Below are positions 24,361-32,200 of a DNA stretch of 41,828 bases, piece after piece. Where the stretch lies: the NCBI GenBank assembly GCA_003670745.1, contig QWQR01000006.1:1-41828 (forward strand). The letters run 5' to 3'. Origin of the DNA: Chloroflexota bacterium. Its GTDB lineage: Bacteria > Chloroflexota > Limnocylindria > Limnocylindrales > Limnocylindraceae. The position numbers were made by a program, and so were the translations under genes. How positions within the stretch are numbered: position 1 is the stretch's first letter; each line of letters starts with the position of its first letter. Under the pieces are notes generated by a model. The model worked only from the letters and a program-made list of their open reading frames with translations. It was not told where the DNA came from and made no database searches.

Positions 24361-25029
24361 ATGCCTGAGCACCGTGAACTCCCCGCCATCGCCCGTAACC
24401 CCGAGGGGGTCGTCTTCGACCTTGACGGGGTGCTCTGCGATACCGAGCCGCTCTGGCTCGAGGCGCGCGACGAGGTGGCCGACGAGGTCGGCGGCAGGAT
24501 CGTACAAGACGACTACCTCCGCTTTTACGGGGCGAACACGGCGCAGTGGAGCGTGGCGATGGCGGAGATCCTCAACCACCCCGACCCCGCCTGGATCGGC
24601 GAGCGCACGATCGACGCGCTCCTCTCCCGCTATCGCGCTGGTCGCGTTCGACCGATCGTCGCGGGGGTCGCCGCGGTGCGGCGCGCCGCCGCGCGCGGTC
24701 CGATCGCCATTGCTTCGGGGAGTCCGCCACAGGCGATCGCAACGCTCCTCGAGATTCTCGGCCTCAACGACGTGGTCGCCACCTACGTGAGCTGCGACGA
24801 AGTCCCTGCTGGGAAGCCAGCGCCTGATGTGTACCTCGAGGCGTGCCGACGAATCGGCATCACCCCCGCGCGCTCACTGGCGATCGAGGACTCAACGAAC
24901 GGCGCGCGCTCGGCGAAGGCTGCAGGAATGACTGTCGTGCTCGTGCCGATGCCTGGCGCGCACTCGGCGATCGGCGGCGCCGAGGTTGCCGATGCGGTGG
25001 TGGAGAGCCTCGACGAACTGACCTTCTAA
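24361..25029 (+). CDS. HAD-superfamily hydrolase, beta-phosphoglucomutase-like
   Basis: A 222-residue HAD subfamily IA enzyme. Motif I is VVFDLDGVLCDTE with nucleophile D20 and acid D22. Motif II is IAIASGSPP, the motif III Lys is in AGKPAPDVYLEA, and motif IV is LAIEDSTNGARSA. A helical cap domain (about 33-95) follows motif I. The Asp-x-Asp and DSTNG wording resembles phosphoglucomutase- or phosphatase-type members acting on sugar phosphates. The substrate is not defined by the sequence. Start evidence is the leaderless box at 24349. Confidence 0.88.
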   Translation: MPEHRELPAIARNPEGVVFDLDGVLCDTEPLWLEARDEVADEVGGRIVQDDYLRFYGANTAQWSVAMAEILNHPDPAWIGERTIDALLSRYRAGRVRPIVAGVAAVRRAAARGPIAIASGSPPQAIATLLEILGLNDVVATYVSCDEVPAGKPAPDVYLEACRRIGITPARSLAIEDSTNGARSAKAAGMTVVLVPMPGAHSAIGGAEVADAVVESLDELTF

Positions 25030-25057
25030 TCGCGCAACCGCGCGCATCGCTGCGCGC

Positions 25058-25312
25058 TCAGTCCTTGGCGAGCCCGACCTTTGCGCCGAGCGCCTCGTTC
25101 GACGGCTCAATGAGATAACTGCCGTCATCGAAGATGATCACAGGGATCGACTTCGCGCCGGTCATCGTCTCGATCATCGCCTTCGCTGCAGCGTCAACGT
25201 CAACATCGACGTAGGTGTAGGCAACACCGTGGGCGTCGAGGTACCCCTTGGAGCGACGGCAGTCGCCGCACCAGTCGGCGCCGTAGAGCGTGATCTTCTT
25301 CTCGTCGGCCAT
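25058..25312 (-). CDS. glutaredoxin-like protein
   Basis: An 84-residue thioredoxin-fold protein with the redox pair C15-G-D-C18 in YGADWCGDCRRSK, a cis-Pro region KSIPVIIF and an acidic DVDVDAAAKAMIE segment. It resembles mycoredoxin or glutaredoxin-type disulfide reductases that use small thiols or thioredoxin reductase. The ATG has a strong ribosome binding site (AAGGAGG, rc 25317-25323). The 5' leader also holds a perfect GCGCAC/GTGCGC hairpin (25331-25345). Confidence 0.88.
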   Translation of the reverse strand: MADEKKITLYGADWCGDCRRSKGYLDAHGVAYTYVDVDVDAAAKAMIETMTGAKSIPVIIFDDGSYLIEPSNEALGAKVGLAKD

Positions 25313-25354
25313 GGAGCCTCCTTAGATACGGCGCACTGCGTGCGCGGTGCCTGA

Positions 25355-25360
25355 AGCATA
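25355..25360 (-). promoter_or_regulatory. -10-like TATGCT box of the glutaredoxin gene
   Basis: TATGCT on the minus strand would start RNA near 25348, giving a leader of about 36 nt with a small hairpin and a strong ribosome binding site. Confidence 0.45.
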
Positions 25361-25443
25361 ACCCGCGGCATCGCGCCGATCAGCGCAAGCAGGGCACTTA
25401 TGAGCACGAATGAGCCCGTCTACCCCTCGCCCCCCTGAGCGGC

Positions 25444-25449
25444 TATGCT
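25444..25449 (+). promoter_or_regulatory. -10-like TATGCT box of greA
   Basis: TATGCT, 7 nt of C-rich sequence, then the ATG at 25457. There is no ribosome binding site, so greA mRNA is probably leaderless. Confidence 0.55.
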
Positions 25450-25456
25450 CCCCCGC

Positions 25457-25933
25457 ATGACTGGACCCGTATATCTGACAGAACAGGGGCGCACCGACCT
25501 TGAGGCGGAGCTGCACGACCTGATCCATAACCAGCGCCCCGCCGTGATCGCGCGCATCAAGGCGGCGAAGGAGCTCGGCGACCTGCGCGAGAACGCCGAC
25601 TATGAGATCGCCCGCAACGAGCAGAGCTTCATTGAGGGGAAGGTCCTTGAGATCGAGGAGAAGCTCCGCAACGCCGAGATCATCAAGCCTCCGCGCTCCA
25701 AGAGCGAGGTGGCGCTCGGCCTCTCCGTTGAGGTGATCGAGGGGCGCCAGAAGACGCCGAAGGTCTACCAGATCGTCGGCTCCACCGAGGCGGACCCGAG
25801 CGGCGATCCACCGAAGATCTCCGACGTGAGCCCGCTCGGCAAGATGCTGCTCGGCAAGAGGGTCGACGAAAAGGTCGAGGTGCTGCGCCCGAACGGCGAC
25901 AAGATCATCTACACGATCGTTCGCATCTTCTAG
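25457..25933 (+). CDS. greA: transcription elongation factor GreA
   Basis: A 158-residue GreA that stimulates transcript cleavage by backtracked RNA polymerase. The N-terminal coiled coil contains the acidic tip GDLRENADYE, with the Asp and Glu that reach the polymerase centre, followed by ARNEQSFIEGKVLEIEEKL. The C-terminal FKBP-like domain has YQIVGSTEADP, ISDVSPLGKMLLGKRVDE and a final EVLRPNGDKIIYTIVRIF. Length and domain order are normal. I set the ATG at 25457; the frame opens at 25445, but the -10 box occupies that region. Confidence 0.96.
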   Translation: MTGPVYLTEQGRTDLEAELHDLIHNQRPAVIARIKAAKELGDLRENADYEIARNEQSFIEGKVLEIEEKLRNAEIIKPPRSKSEVALGLSVEVIEGRQKTPKVYQIVGSTEADPSGDPPKISDVSPLGKMLLGKRVDEKVEVLRPNGDKIIYTIVRIF

Positions 25934-25945
25934 CCGCGAGCGGCG

Positions 25946-26749
25946 TTAGTCGCGCAGCGCGTCAGCGTTCGCCGACCAAACCTCACCGCTCTCAAAGCGC
26001 TCGAGCTTCCAGATCGGCACGTCGCGCTTCAGCGCGTCGATCAGCTGCTGGCTCGCCGAATAGGCGGCGGCGCGGTGCGGGGCGGCGACCACCGCAACGA
26101 GGCTCGTAGCACCGAGCGGAACGCTCCCCTCGGCGTGCACCACGCCGATCCCACCAATTGCGCCGTTCGCCGTGGCAAGGATCACGTCGCAGATCGCCGC
26201 GAGTGCCGGCTCAGCGAGCCCCGCCGCCACCTCGTACTCAAGCCCAACGACACGCTCGTTGGCAAAGCGCGCCGCCGTCGCCTCCTCGCCCGGAGCTGGT
26301 GTTCCCGGCGTCGCACGCGTGCGGCCGACGAAGGTCACCACCGCGCCGTCGCCTTCGCTGGCAATGAGTGCAGCGAGTCGTCCTTCGGTGGCAGCGTCGA
26401 GCGGCGCCGTTAGGATGCGCGCGATCCTGCGACCGCCTGCAACGTGGGCGAGCGACGCCGCAAGTTCGTCGGCCCCCAGCGTATCGGCGGCGCCGCCGCT
26501 CGCCGGTGGAAGCAGCGCCACCTCGTCGCCATCGCTCAGCGCAAGTTCGGCGAGCTCCACATCGCGGGCGATCAAGGTGCCGTTATGCGCGACGCGAATA
26601 TGCGGCCGCAGCGCGACCAGTGCGGAGCGATCGGCGAAGAATCGGTCGACGAGTGCGGCAGCGGTTGCGCCGCTCGGTACCTGCATCGCGACGGTCGATC
26701 TCCCCTCGCGGGAGCGGAGGATCGCAAAGAGGCGCACCGTGATCTGCAT
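25946..26749 (-). CDS. MoaD-MoaE fusion, molybdopterin synthase (MoaX-like)
   Basis: A 267-residue fusion of the two molybdopterin synthase subunits, which insert two sulfurs into cPMP. Residues 1-86 are a MoaD ubiquitin-like domain (MQITVRLFAILRSREG start) ending in LLPPASGG, so its Gly-Gly (85-86) is internal. About 120 residues later the MoaE part shows GAVVTFVGRTR, VVGLEYEVA, GVVHAEGSVPLG, and ALKRDVPIWKLE with both catalytic-type lysines. MoaD needs a free C-terminal glycine for its thiocarboxylate, so cleavage after GG86 is expected, as reported for mycobacterial MoaX. A GTG at 26764 is an alternative start. It lies downstream of an unknown membrane protein. Confidence 0.9.
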   Translation of the reverse strand: MQITVRLFAILRSREGRSTVAMQVPSGATAAALVDRFFADRSALVALRPHIRVAHNGTLIARDVELAELALSDGDEVALLPPASGGAADTLGADELAASLAHVAGGRRIARILTAPLDAATEGRLAALIASEGDGAVVTFVGRTRATPGTPAPGEEATAARFANERVVGLEYEVAAGLAEPALAAICDVILATANGAIGGIGVVHAEGSVPLGATSLVAVVAAPHRAAAYSASQQLIDALKRDVPIWKLERFESGEVWSANADALRD

Positions 26750-26767
26750 CGTTTCGTGGGTCACGCG

Positions 26768-27583
26768 CTAGACGAGGATTCCCGCCCCAAAGAAGAGGCC
26801 AGCGGCAAGGATCGTTCCCGTCGCCACCGCGCCAAGGTCGATGTACAGCAGACCGGTCGCCGACTCCATCGAGCGCGACTTTGCGGTGCGCCAGCCAGCG
26901 TAGGTGAGCAGCGCCGGAAAGATCAGGCCGATCGAGAGGCGCAAGATCGCGAAGAAGTCCCACCCCGATCCAAGGCCGCCGAGCCCCACGAGCTGCCAAA
27001 TCAGAAAGAGCGCCATCTGCACGACGATCCCCGCGCCGAGCGCGCGACTGAGCAGCAGGAGCGGCGCCTCGGGGAGCTTCGGCGTGACGAGGTACCAGTG
27101 CGCAAGGATCATTGCTGCGAATGCGCCGCCGGTGACGGCGGCGAGCACCAGGAGTTGCGCCGCGAGTGCGACGGCGAGCAGCGGCGTAGCCCCCCACCCG
27201 GCAGCGCCGAGCAGCAGTGCGCCAATCCCAACGGCAACGGTGAGCGCGCCGATGCGACGGCCGTCGCCGCCTGCGGCGATGCGCAACGTCCAGATGACCG
27301 AGAGCGAGGCGACGATCACAAGGAGGAGGCGCCGCGCAGCATCGATCTCTGCGGAGGCGACGTTAATCGGGGCGCCAGCCGGAGGGATTGGGAGCGCCCC
27401 ATCGGCGAGCCAGGCGAGAAAGGCCCAGCCGCCCGCGGCGAAGACGGCGAAGCCGCGGAAGCCGCGGGTCGACTCCGAGCGGTAGGTGAGCAACAGGATT
27501 GCGGCGAGCGAACCGACCGCGAGGCTCGCGAGCACCACCCAGTTGATGAACGCGAGGGAGCGGGCGACGATCTCAGCAGGCAT
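26768..27583 (-). CDS. unknown polytopic membrane protein (about eight helices)
   Basis: A 271-residue very hydrophobic protein with about eight membrane helices and short loops. The first helix starts near residue 12, and one loop carries HWYLVTPKLPEAPLL with a helix-embedded His-Trp-Tyr. It ends in ILV. I cannot assign a family. The HWYLVTPKLP motif could be a ligand or cofactor site, but that is speculation. I chose the ATG at 27583 rather than the GTG at 27601, because TAGGCT ends 8 nt before it. It ends just ahead of the MoaX-like gene, so the two may share a transcript. Confidence 0.65.
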   Translation of the reverse strand: MPAEIVARSLAFINWVVLASLAVGSLAAILLLTYRSESTRGFRGFAVFAAGGWAFLAWLADGALPIPPAGAPINVASAEIDAARRLLLVIVASLSVIWTLRIAAGGDGRRIGALTVAVGIGALLLGAAGWGATPLLAVALAAQLLVLAAVTGGAFAAMILAHWYLVTPKLPEAPLLLLSRALGAGIVVQMALFLIWQLVGLGGLGSGWDFFAILRLSIGLIFPALLTYAGWRTAKSRSMESATGLLYIDLGAVATGTILAAGLFFGAGILV

Positions 27584-27591
27584 GGGCTCCG

Positions 27592-27597
27592 AGCCTA
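27592..27597 (-). promoter_or_regulatory. -10-like TAGGCT box of the eight-helix protein gene
   Basis: TAGGCT on the minus strand, then 8 nt, then the ATG at 27583. The spacing is slightly longer than in the other cases. Confidence 0.4.
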
Positions 27598-27616
27598 CCA
27601 CTCGCCCCGAACGCCC

Positions 27617-27622
27617 TATCCT
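27617..27622 (+). promoter_or_regulatory. -10-like TATCCT box before the disordered protein gene
   Basis: TATCCT would start RNA near 27629, giving a leader of about 65 nt that contains the GAGGAGGAG ribosome binding site just before the ATG at 27694. Confidence 0.35.
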
Positions 27623-27693
27623 GCACAGGTGCCGATCGGCACACTCGCGCTCGCGTGGTGCGCGGGCGACGCGTTGAGAGCTGAGGAGGAGAG

Positions 27694-28164
27694 ATGGCCG
27701 ACGAACCGCGCCGAGTCAAACTCCCCTCGCTCGACGGCTCGCCGAGCGGAGGTGCATCAGAAGAGAGCGCTCCCCCTGAGGCGCTCCGTGCAATCGCGGC
27801 GCTGCTCGGTCGCGCGGCAACGCCGGGTGGGAGCACCCCGAAGCCAGCGCGCGCTACGGCGCGAACGACGCCGCAGCCGAAGCGCCGCACCACTCCGCCG
27901 CGGCCGCGCGCCGGATCGCCGCGCCCCGTGGCGCCGCGCCATCTTGCCCCCGCCACACCAGTAATAGTTCCAGCTGCGGCCACGAATCGATCGGTTGCAA
28001 TCGGCGATCGCGAGGTGTTGATTCAGGGGGCCGGCGTGAGCGTTGGTGAGCCGGCGAGTGACGAGGTCCGACGCGCGCAGAAGCGAATGAGACGCGCGCG
28101 ACGCGCGGTGCGTGAGGCGCTGGAGCGCCTGATCGCTGCGGCCCCTGAGGAGCTCGCCGGCTAG
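27694..28164 (+). CDS. unknown protein, disordered Pro/Ala/Arg-rich with helical C-terminus
   Basis: A 156-residue protein with no recognised family. Residues 1-95 are low-complexity (Pro, Ala, Ser, Thr, Arg) and probably disordered, holding a short possible helix PPEALRAIAALLGRA. After residue 97 a short strand pair VAIGDREVLIQGAGVSV is followed by a strongly basic amphipathic helix (DEVRRAQKRMRRARRAVRE). The strand part suggests a small beta domain, and the basic helix suggests binding to nucleic acid or acidic lipid. Start support comes from a strong ribosome binding site (GGAGGAG) a few nt upstream. It converges with the aldehyde dehydrogenase gene. Confidence 0.6.
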   Translation: MADEPRRVKLPSLDGSPSGGASEESAPPEALRAIAALLGRAATPGGSTPKPARATARTTPQPKRRTTPPRPRAGSPRPVAPRHLAPATPVIVPAAATNRSVAIGDREVLIQGAGVSVGEPASDEVRRAQKRMRRARRAVREALERLIAAAPEELAG

Positions 28165-28212
28165 AAGTTCCCCTGCGACCGTGCGCGAGGCGAGGGCTGC
28201 TGCGCGCGAGAG

Positions 28213-29670
28213 CTACTGCGGGTCGGCGAGAACGAGGAGGCGCAACTCCGTTGCCTCTTCGATCGCCCAGCGAACACCCTCGCGACCGAGTCCCGACTCC
28301 TTCACGCCGCCGTACGGCATGTGGTCGATGCGGTAGGTCGGAACGTCGTTGATGATCACTCCGCCAACCTCAAGCTGGTCGAACGCCTTACGGGTATGGG
28401 CGAGGTCGTTGGTGAAGACGCCGCACTGCAGGCCGAAGCGGCTCTCGTTGACTGACCGAATCGCGTCGTCGAAGGTCGCGAAGCGCTCCAGCACGACGAG
28501 CGGCGCGAACGCCTCCTCGCTGCACACCCGTGCAGTGCGTGGGGCGTCGGCGATGATCGTGGGGGCGAAGAGGCGCGGTGCGTCGGGGCGCAGCGGTGCG
28601 CCGCCGGCAAGGAGTCGCGCCCCCGCGGCGACCGCTTCAGTGATCCACTCCTGCGTTCGCGCCGCCGCCTTGTCGTCGATGAGTGGGCCAACGTCGGTGG
28701 TCGCGTCGGCAGGGTCGCCGACCTTCAGCTTTGCCGCACCGGCTACCAGGCGTCGCTCAAACTCGTCGGCGATCGCCTCATGCACGAAGATCCGCTGCAC
28801 GCTGATGCAGACCTGCCCCGCGTAGGCGAACGAGCCGATGAGGGCGCGCTTCACCGCCCAATCAAGATCGGCGTCTTGGTCGACGATGCATGCTGCGTTG
28901 CCCCCGAGCTCCAAGAGCACGCGCTTCGTTCCCGCGCGCGCCTTCATCGGCCAGCCGACCGCCGGCGATCCGGTAAATGAGAGGAGGCGGAAGCGTTCGT
29001 CATCAACGAGCGCATCGGCGCTCGCGCGATCGGTCGGGATGACGCTCAGCGCACCCTCGGGGAGCCCCGCCGCCACGGCGATCTCCGCAACTTTCAGCAT
29101 GATGAGCGGATCTGCTGATGGCGGCTTCAGCACGATGCTGCACCCTGCGGCGATCGCAGGTGCAACCTTATGCGCCGCGAGGTTCAACGGAAAGTTGAAG
29201 GGGCTGATCCCAAGGATCGGTCCGATCGGAAAACGTCGCGTGATGCCGAGGCGTCCGCGACTCGACGGCATCAGGTCGAGCGGAATCGTCTCGCCGATCA
29301 TTCGCTCCGCCTCTTCGGCGGCGAGGCGGAAGGTGAATGCGCCGCGATCAATCTCGGTGAGCGCGTCGCGGATCGGCTTCCCCGCCTCGGCGGAGAGCAG
29401 CGCAGCAAGTTCATCGCGTTGCGCTGCAATGCCGGCAGCGATCGCACGAAGGATCGCTGCGCGCTCCCAGGTGCCGAGCGCGCGCAGGCGTTCGAATCCC
29501 ACAACGGCGCCAGCGGCCGCGCGCTCGACCTGATCGGCCGAGGCGAGATACGTCGTTCCAACAAGGTGTCCGTCAAATGGCGAGCGAATCTCATGCGGGC
29601 GATCTGAACTCTCCCAGGCGCCGGCGACGAGAATCTTTTGTGCGGCGAGCCCCGCGGTATTGGTAGCCAT
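28213..29670 (-). CDS. NAD(P)-dependent aldehyde dehydrogenase
   Basis: A 485-residue ALDH-superfamily enzyme oxidising an aldehyde to a carboxylate. Catalytic residues are visible: C288 in GQVCISVQ, E254 in LELGGN and N159 in SPFNFP. The coenzyme site is seen in KPPSADP and FTGSPAVGW. GQVCISVQRIFVHE is shared with the lactaldehyde, phosphonoacetaldehyde and non-phosphorylating GAPDH-like branch, so the substrate is open. The length is typical. It lies downstream of pheA with its own TAGACT box, whose TAG is also the pheA stop codon. It may therefore be transcribed separately from the amino-acid operon. Confidence 0.92.
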   Translation of the reverse strand: MATNTAGLAAQKILVAGAWESSDRPHEIRSPFDGHLVGTTYLASADQVERAAAGAVVGFERLRALGTWERAAILRAIAAGIAAQRDELAALLSAEAGKPIRDALTEIDRGAFTFRLAAEEAERMIGETIPLDLMPSSRGRLGITRRFPIGPILGISPFNFPLNLAAHKVAPAIAAGCSIVLKPPSADPLIMLKVAEIAVAAGLPEGALSVIPTDRASADALVDDERFRLLSFTGSPAVGWPMKARAGTKRVLLELGGNAACIVDQDADLDWAVKRALIGSFAYAGQVCISVQRIFVHEAIADEFERRLVAGAAKLKVGDPADATTDVGPLIDDKAAARTQEWITEAVAAGARLLAGGAPLRPDAPRLFAPTIIADAPRTARVCSEEAFAPLVVLERFATFDDAIRSVNESRFGLQCGVFTNDLAHTRKAFDQLEVGGVIINDVPTYRIDHMPYGGVKESGLGREGVRWAIEEATELRLLVLADPQ

Positions 29671-29676
29671 GGCGCG

Positions 29677-29682
29677 AGTCTA
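29677..29682 (-). promoter_or_regulatory. -10-like TAGACT box of the aldehyde dehydrogenase gene
   Basis: TAGACT on the minus strand starts with the TAG stop of pheA and is followed by 6 nt and the ATG at 29670. Confidence 0.5.
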
Positions 29683-30555
29683 GACCCGCGACGCTGGCTC
29701 GGTCGCGCGGGGATAGCTGCCGAGGAGGCGCAACTCCGTGGTCACGCCACGCAGCCCCTCGAGCGCCGTGGCGAGGGCAGGGTCGCCCTCCCCCGCATCG
29801 AGGTCAACCCAGAAGACGTACTCCCAGTCGGAGCCTGCGCTCGGTCGCGACTCGAGCTTGCTCATGTTCAACCCCGCGGAGGCGATCTGTGCGAGCACGG
29901 CGAGCAGCGTCCCTGGCTCGTTCTTCACGCCGATCAGCAGGGTCGTGCGATTCGTCGCACCGTTCGACGCCTCGGCCGTTGCGGCTCCGCGCGTCGCGGC
30001 GCCCTCTGCGCGCTGCAGGATCCAGAAACGGGTGCGATTCCCTTCGCTCCCCTCAACGGGACCGGTGAGCGGCGTGAGGCCGTGCAGCGTTGCTGCGCGC
30101 GGCGAGAGGAGCGCCGCCGCGTCGCGCTCGCGCCGCTCGCGGATCATCGCCCCGGCGCCGGCGGTGTTGTAGGTGGTGAGAAGCGTCCAGTCGCGCGACT
30201 TCAGGAAATCCTCTGCCTGCGCAAGCGCCTGCGCGTGGCTGTAGATACGCAGCACTTCGGCGAGTGCGACGCCAGGGAGCGCTGCGACCACCAGGTGAAC
30301 CGGCACAACCGCCTCGCCAACGATTTGCAGCGCCCCGTCGCGGAGCAGGTCGAGCGTCTCGCGCACGGTCCCGTTCACCACGTTCTCGATTGGCAGCACG
30401 CCAGCATCGGCGCGGCCGTCAAGGATCGCCTCGCGCACCGCACCGAACGAACCGACGGGGAGCGACGTTACCGCTTCGCCGAAGTAGGCGATCAGCGCAT
30501 CTTCGGCGAATGCGCCTGGCTCGCCGGCGTAGGCGACGCGGAGTGCTGCGCTCAT
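29680..30555 (-). CDS. pheA: prephenate dehydratase
   Basis: A 291-residue monofunctional prephenate dehydratase, turning prephenate into phenylpyruvate for phenylalanine synthesis. It has VAYAGEPGAFAEDAL at the start, VLPIENVVNGTVRETLDLL, YNTAGAGAMIRERR (the threonine/Ala-rich catalytic region) and EGNRTRFWIL. The C-terminal ACT domain starts at TLLIGVKNEPGTLLAVLA and contains the Phe-sensing ESRPSAG, so end-product inhibition by phenylalanine is expected. I chose the ATG at 30555. A frame extending to 30723 overlaps cimA. It is the last gene of the ilv-leu transcript, 10 nt after cimA. Confidence 0.93.
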   Translation of the reverse strand: MSAALRVAYAGEPGAFAEDALIAYFGEAVTSLPVGSFGAVREAILDGRADAGVLPIENVVNGTVRETLDLLRDGALQIVGEAVVPVHLVVAALPGVALAEVLRIYSHAQALAQAEDFLKSRDWTLLTTYNTAGAGAMIRERRERDAAALLSPRAATLHGLTPLTGPVEGSEGNRTRFWILQRAEGAATRGAATAEASNGATNRTTLLIGVKNEPGTLLAVLAQIASAGLNMSKLESRPSAGSDWEYVFWVDLDAGEGDPALATALEGLRGVTTELRLLGSYPRATEPASRV

Positions 30556-30565
30556 TGTGCTGTGC

Positions 30566-32200
30566 TCATCGCGGAACGGCGCGCTCGGAGCGGCGTGATG
30601 CGCCGCCACCGCTGCGACGCAGCGCATATTCAAGCGAATCTGCGAGAGCGGTGGCCGAAGCGGCGATGATGTTCTCACCGACCCCCATCGTCGACCAGGC
30701 TTCGCCGCCGGCGACCGATTCAATCACCACGCGCGTCTTCGCCGCGGTCGCCGAGGCGCCGTCGAGGATGCGCACCTTGTAGTCGACGAGGTGCACCGCA
30801 TCGAGCTGCGGGTAGAAGGCGCCGAGCGCCTTGCGCAGCGCACGGTCGAGTGCATTGACTGGGCCGCTCCCGTCGGAGGCCGTGTGCAACTGCTCGCCGT
30901 TCACCTCAACCTTTACCGTTGCCTCGGCACGGGTCGAGGTGCCATCACGTCGCTCCACAACCACGGTGAAGTCGAGCACCTGGAAGGGGGCGACATAGTC
31001 CGGTCGGTGACGCTCCACGAGCAGCTCGAACGACGCCTCGGCCCCCTCATAACTCGCGCCCTCAGACTCAAGCTCCTTTACAAGGTTCGAGAGCGCCTTT
31101 GAGTCGAGCCCCGAGTCGGCGAGCTCAACGCCGAGCTCCGCGGCACGACTCCCGGCATTCGCCTTGCCGCCAAGCTCCGAAACGACGAGGCGACCGCGAT
31201 TGCCAACGATCGCTGGATCAATGTGCTGGTAGGCGCGCGGCGTCTTCACCTGCGCCGCGCCGTGCACGCCACCCTTGTGGGCGAAGGCCGAACGTCCAAC
31301 ATATGGCTGGTGATCATCTGGAGCGAGGTTTGCGATCTCGGCAACCGCGTGCGAGAGGCCGCTCAGCTCGCTCAGTCGATCTGCCCCCGCCACGGCGTAC
31401 GGCGTCTTCAGCGCGAGGTTCGCGAGGAGCGAGACGATGTTCGCGTTGCCGGCGCGCTCACCGTAGCCGTTGATCGTTGCCTGCACGTGACGCACCCCCG
31501 CGTCGACCGCGGCGAGGGCGTTCGCCACAGCGAGCTCCGCATCGTTGTGGGTGTGGATCCCCCAGACGATCGGCTTTCCCGACGCACCAGGATCGGCGGC
31601 GAGCGCCGCAGCGGCGTCGCGGACGATCGTCGCCATACGCCCGGTGAGGGTTCCACCATTCGTGTCGCAGAGCACCAGCGTCGACGCGCCAGCGTCGCGC
31701 GCGGCGCGCAGGGTGTCGAGCGCGTAGGCGTTGTCGGCCTCGTAGCCGTCAAAGAAGTGCTCAGCGTCGTACACCGCTTCGCGGCCGCGCTCGGTCATGT
31801 AGCCGATGCTCTCTGCGATCATCGCGAGGTTCTCGGCGCGCGACGTCTCGAGCACCTCGTCGACGTGGAGCGTCCAACTCTTGCCGAAGATCGTGACGAT
31901 CGGCGTCTCGGCGTCGAGGAGCGCGTTCAGGTTCGGATCGTCGCCGGGGCGGTTCGACTTATGACGCGTGCTGCCAAAGGCGGCGAGGCGGGCGCGCTCC
32001 CAGCGGATCTTCTTCGCCGCGGCGAAGAACTCGATGTCCTTCGGGTTCGAACCGGGCCAGCCCCCCTCGATCGCTGGCATGCCGAACTCGTCAAGGGCAC
32101 GGGCGATGCGCAGCTTGTCTTGCAGCGAGAGGACGAGCCCCTCGCGCTGCGCACCATCGCGCAGCGTCGTGTCGTAGAGGAGGACCGGATCACCACTCAT
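30566..32200 (-). CDS. cimA: (R)-citramalate synthase
   Basis: A 544-residue DRE-TIM metallolyase condensing acetyl-CoA with pyruvate to citramalate, the first step of the threonine-independent route to isoleucine. LYDTTLRDGAQREG is the catalytic/metal start, EGGWPGSNPKD and AFGSTRHKS follow the CimA-type wording rather than that of LeuA, and IHTHNDAELAVANALAAVDAGVRHVQATINGYGERAGN carries the metal histidines. The C-terminal domain (about 410-525) is the LeuA-type allosteric dimer, so feedback by isoleucine is likely. The start overlaps the leuB stop by ATGA. Confidence 0.93.
   Translation of the reverse strand: MSGDPVLLYDTTLRDGAQREGLVLSLQDKLRIARALDEFGMPAIEGGWPGSNPKDIEFFAAAKKIRWERARLAAFGSTRHKSNRPGDDPNLNALLDAETPIVTIFGKSWTLHVDEVLETSRAENLAMIAESIGYMTERGREAVYDAEHFFDGYEADNAYALDTLRAARDAGASTLVLCDTNGGTLTGRMATIVRDAAAALAADPGASGKPIVWGIHTHNDAELAVANALAAVDAGVRHVQATINGYGERAGNANIVSLLANLALKTPYAVAGADRLSELSGLSHAVAEIANLAPDDHQPYVGRSAFAHKGGVHGAAQVKTPRAYQHIDPAIVGNRGRLVVSELGGKANAGSRAAELGVELADSGLDSKALSNLVKELESEGASYEGAEASFELLVERHRPDYVAPFQVLDFTVVVERRDGTSTRAEATVKVEVNGEQLHTASDGSGPVNALDRALRKALGAFYPQLDAVHLVDYKVRILDGASATAAKTRVVIESVAGGEAWSTMGVGENIIAASATALADSLEYALRRSGGGASRRSERAVPR

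Noticed and set aside
26444-27964. 506-residue plus-strand frame
   Set aside because: Antisense of the MoaX-like and eight-helix genes, very Arg/Glu-rich and with no domain. The only part on its own strand (from a GTG at 27629) conflicts with the well-supported ATG at 27694.
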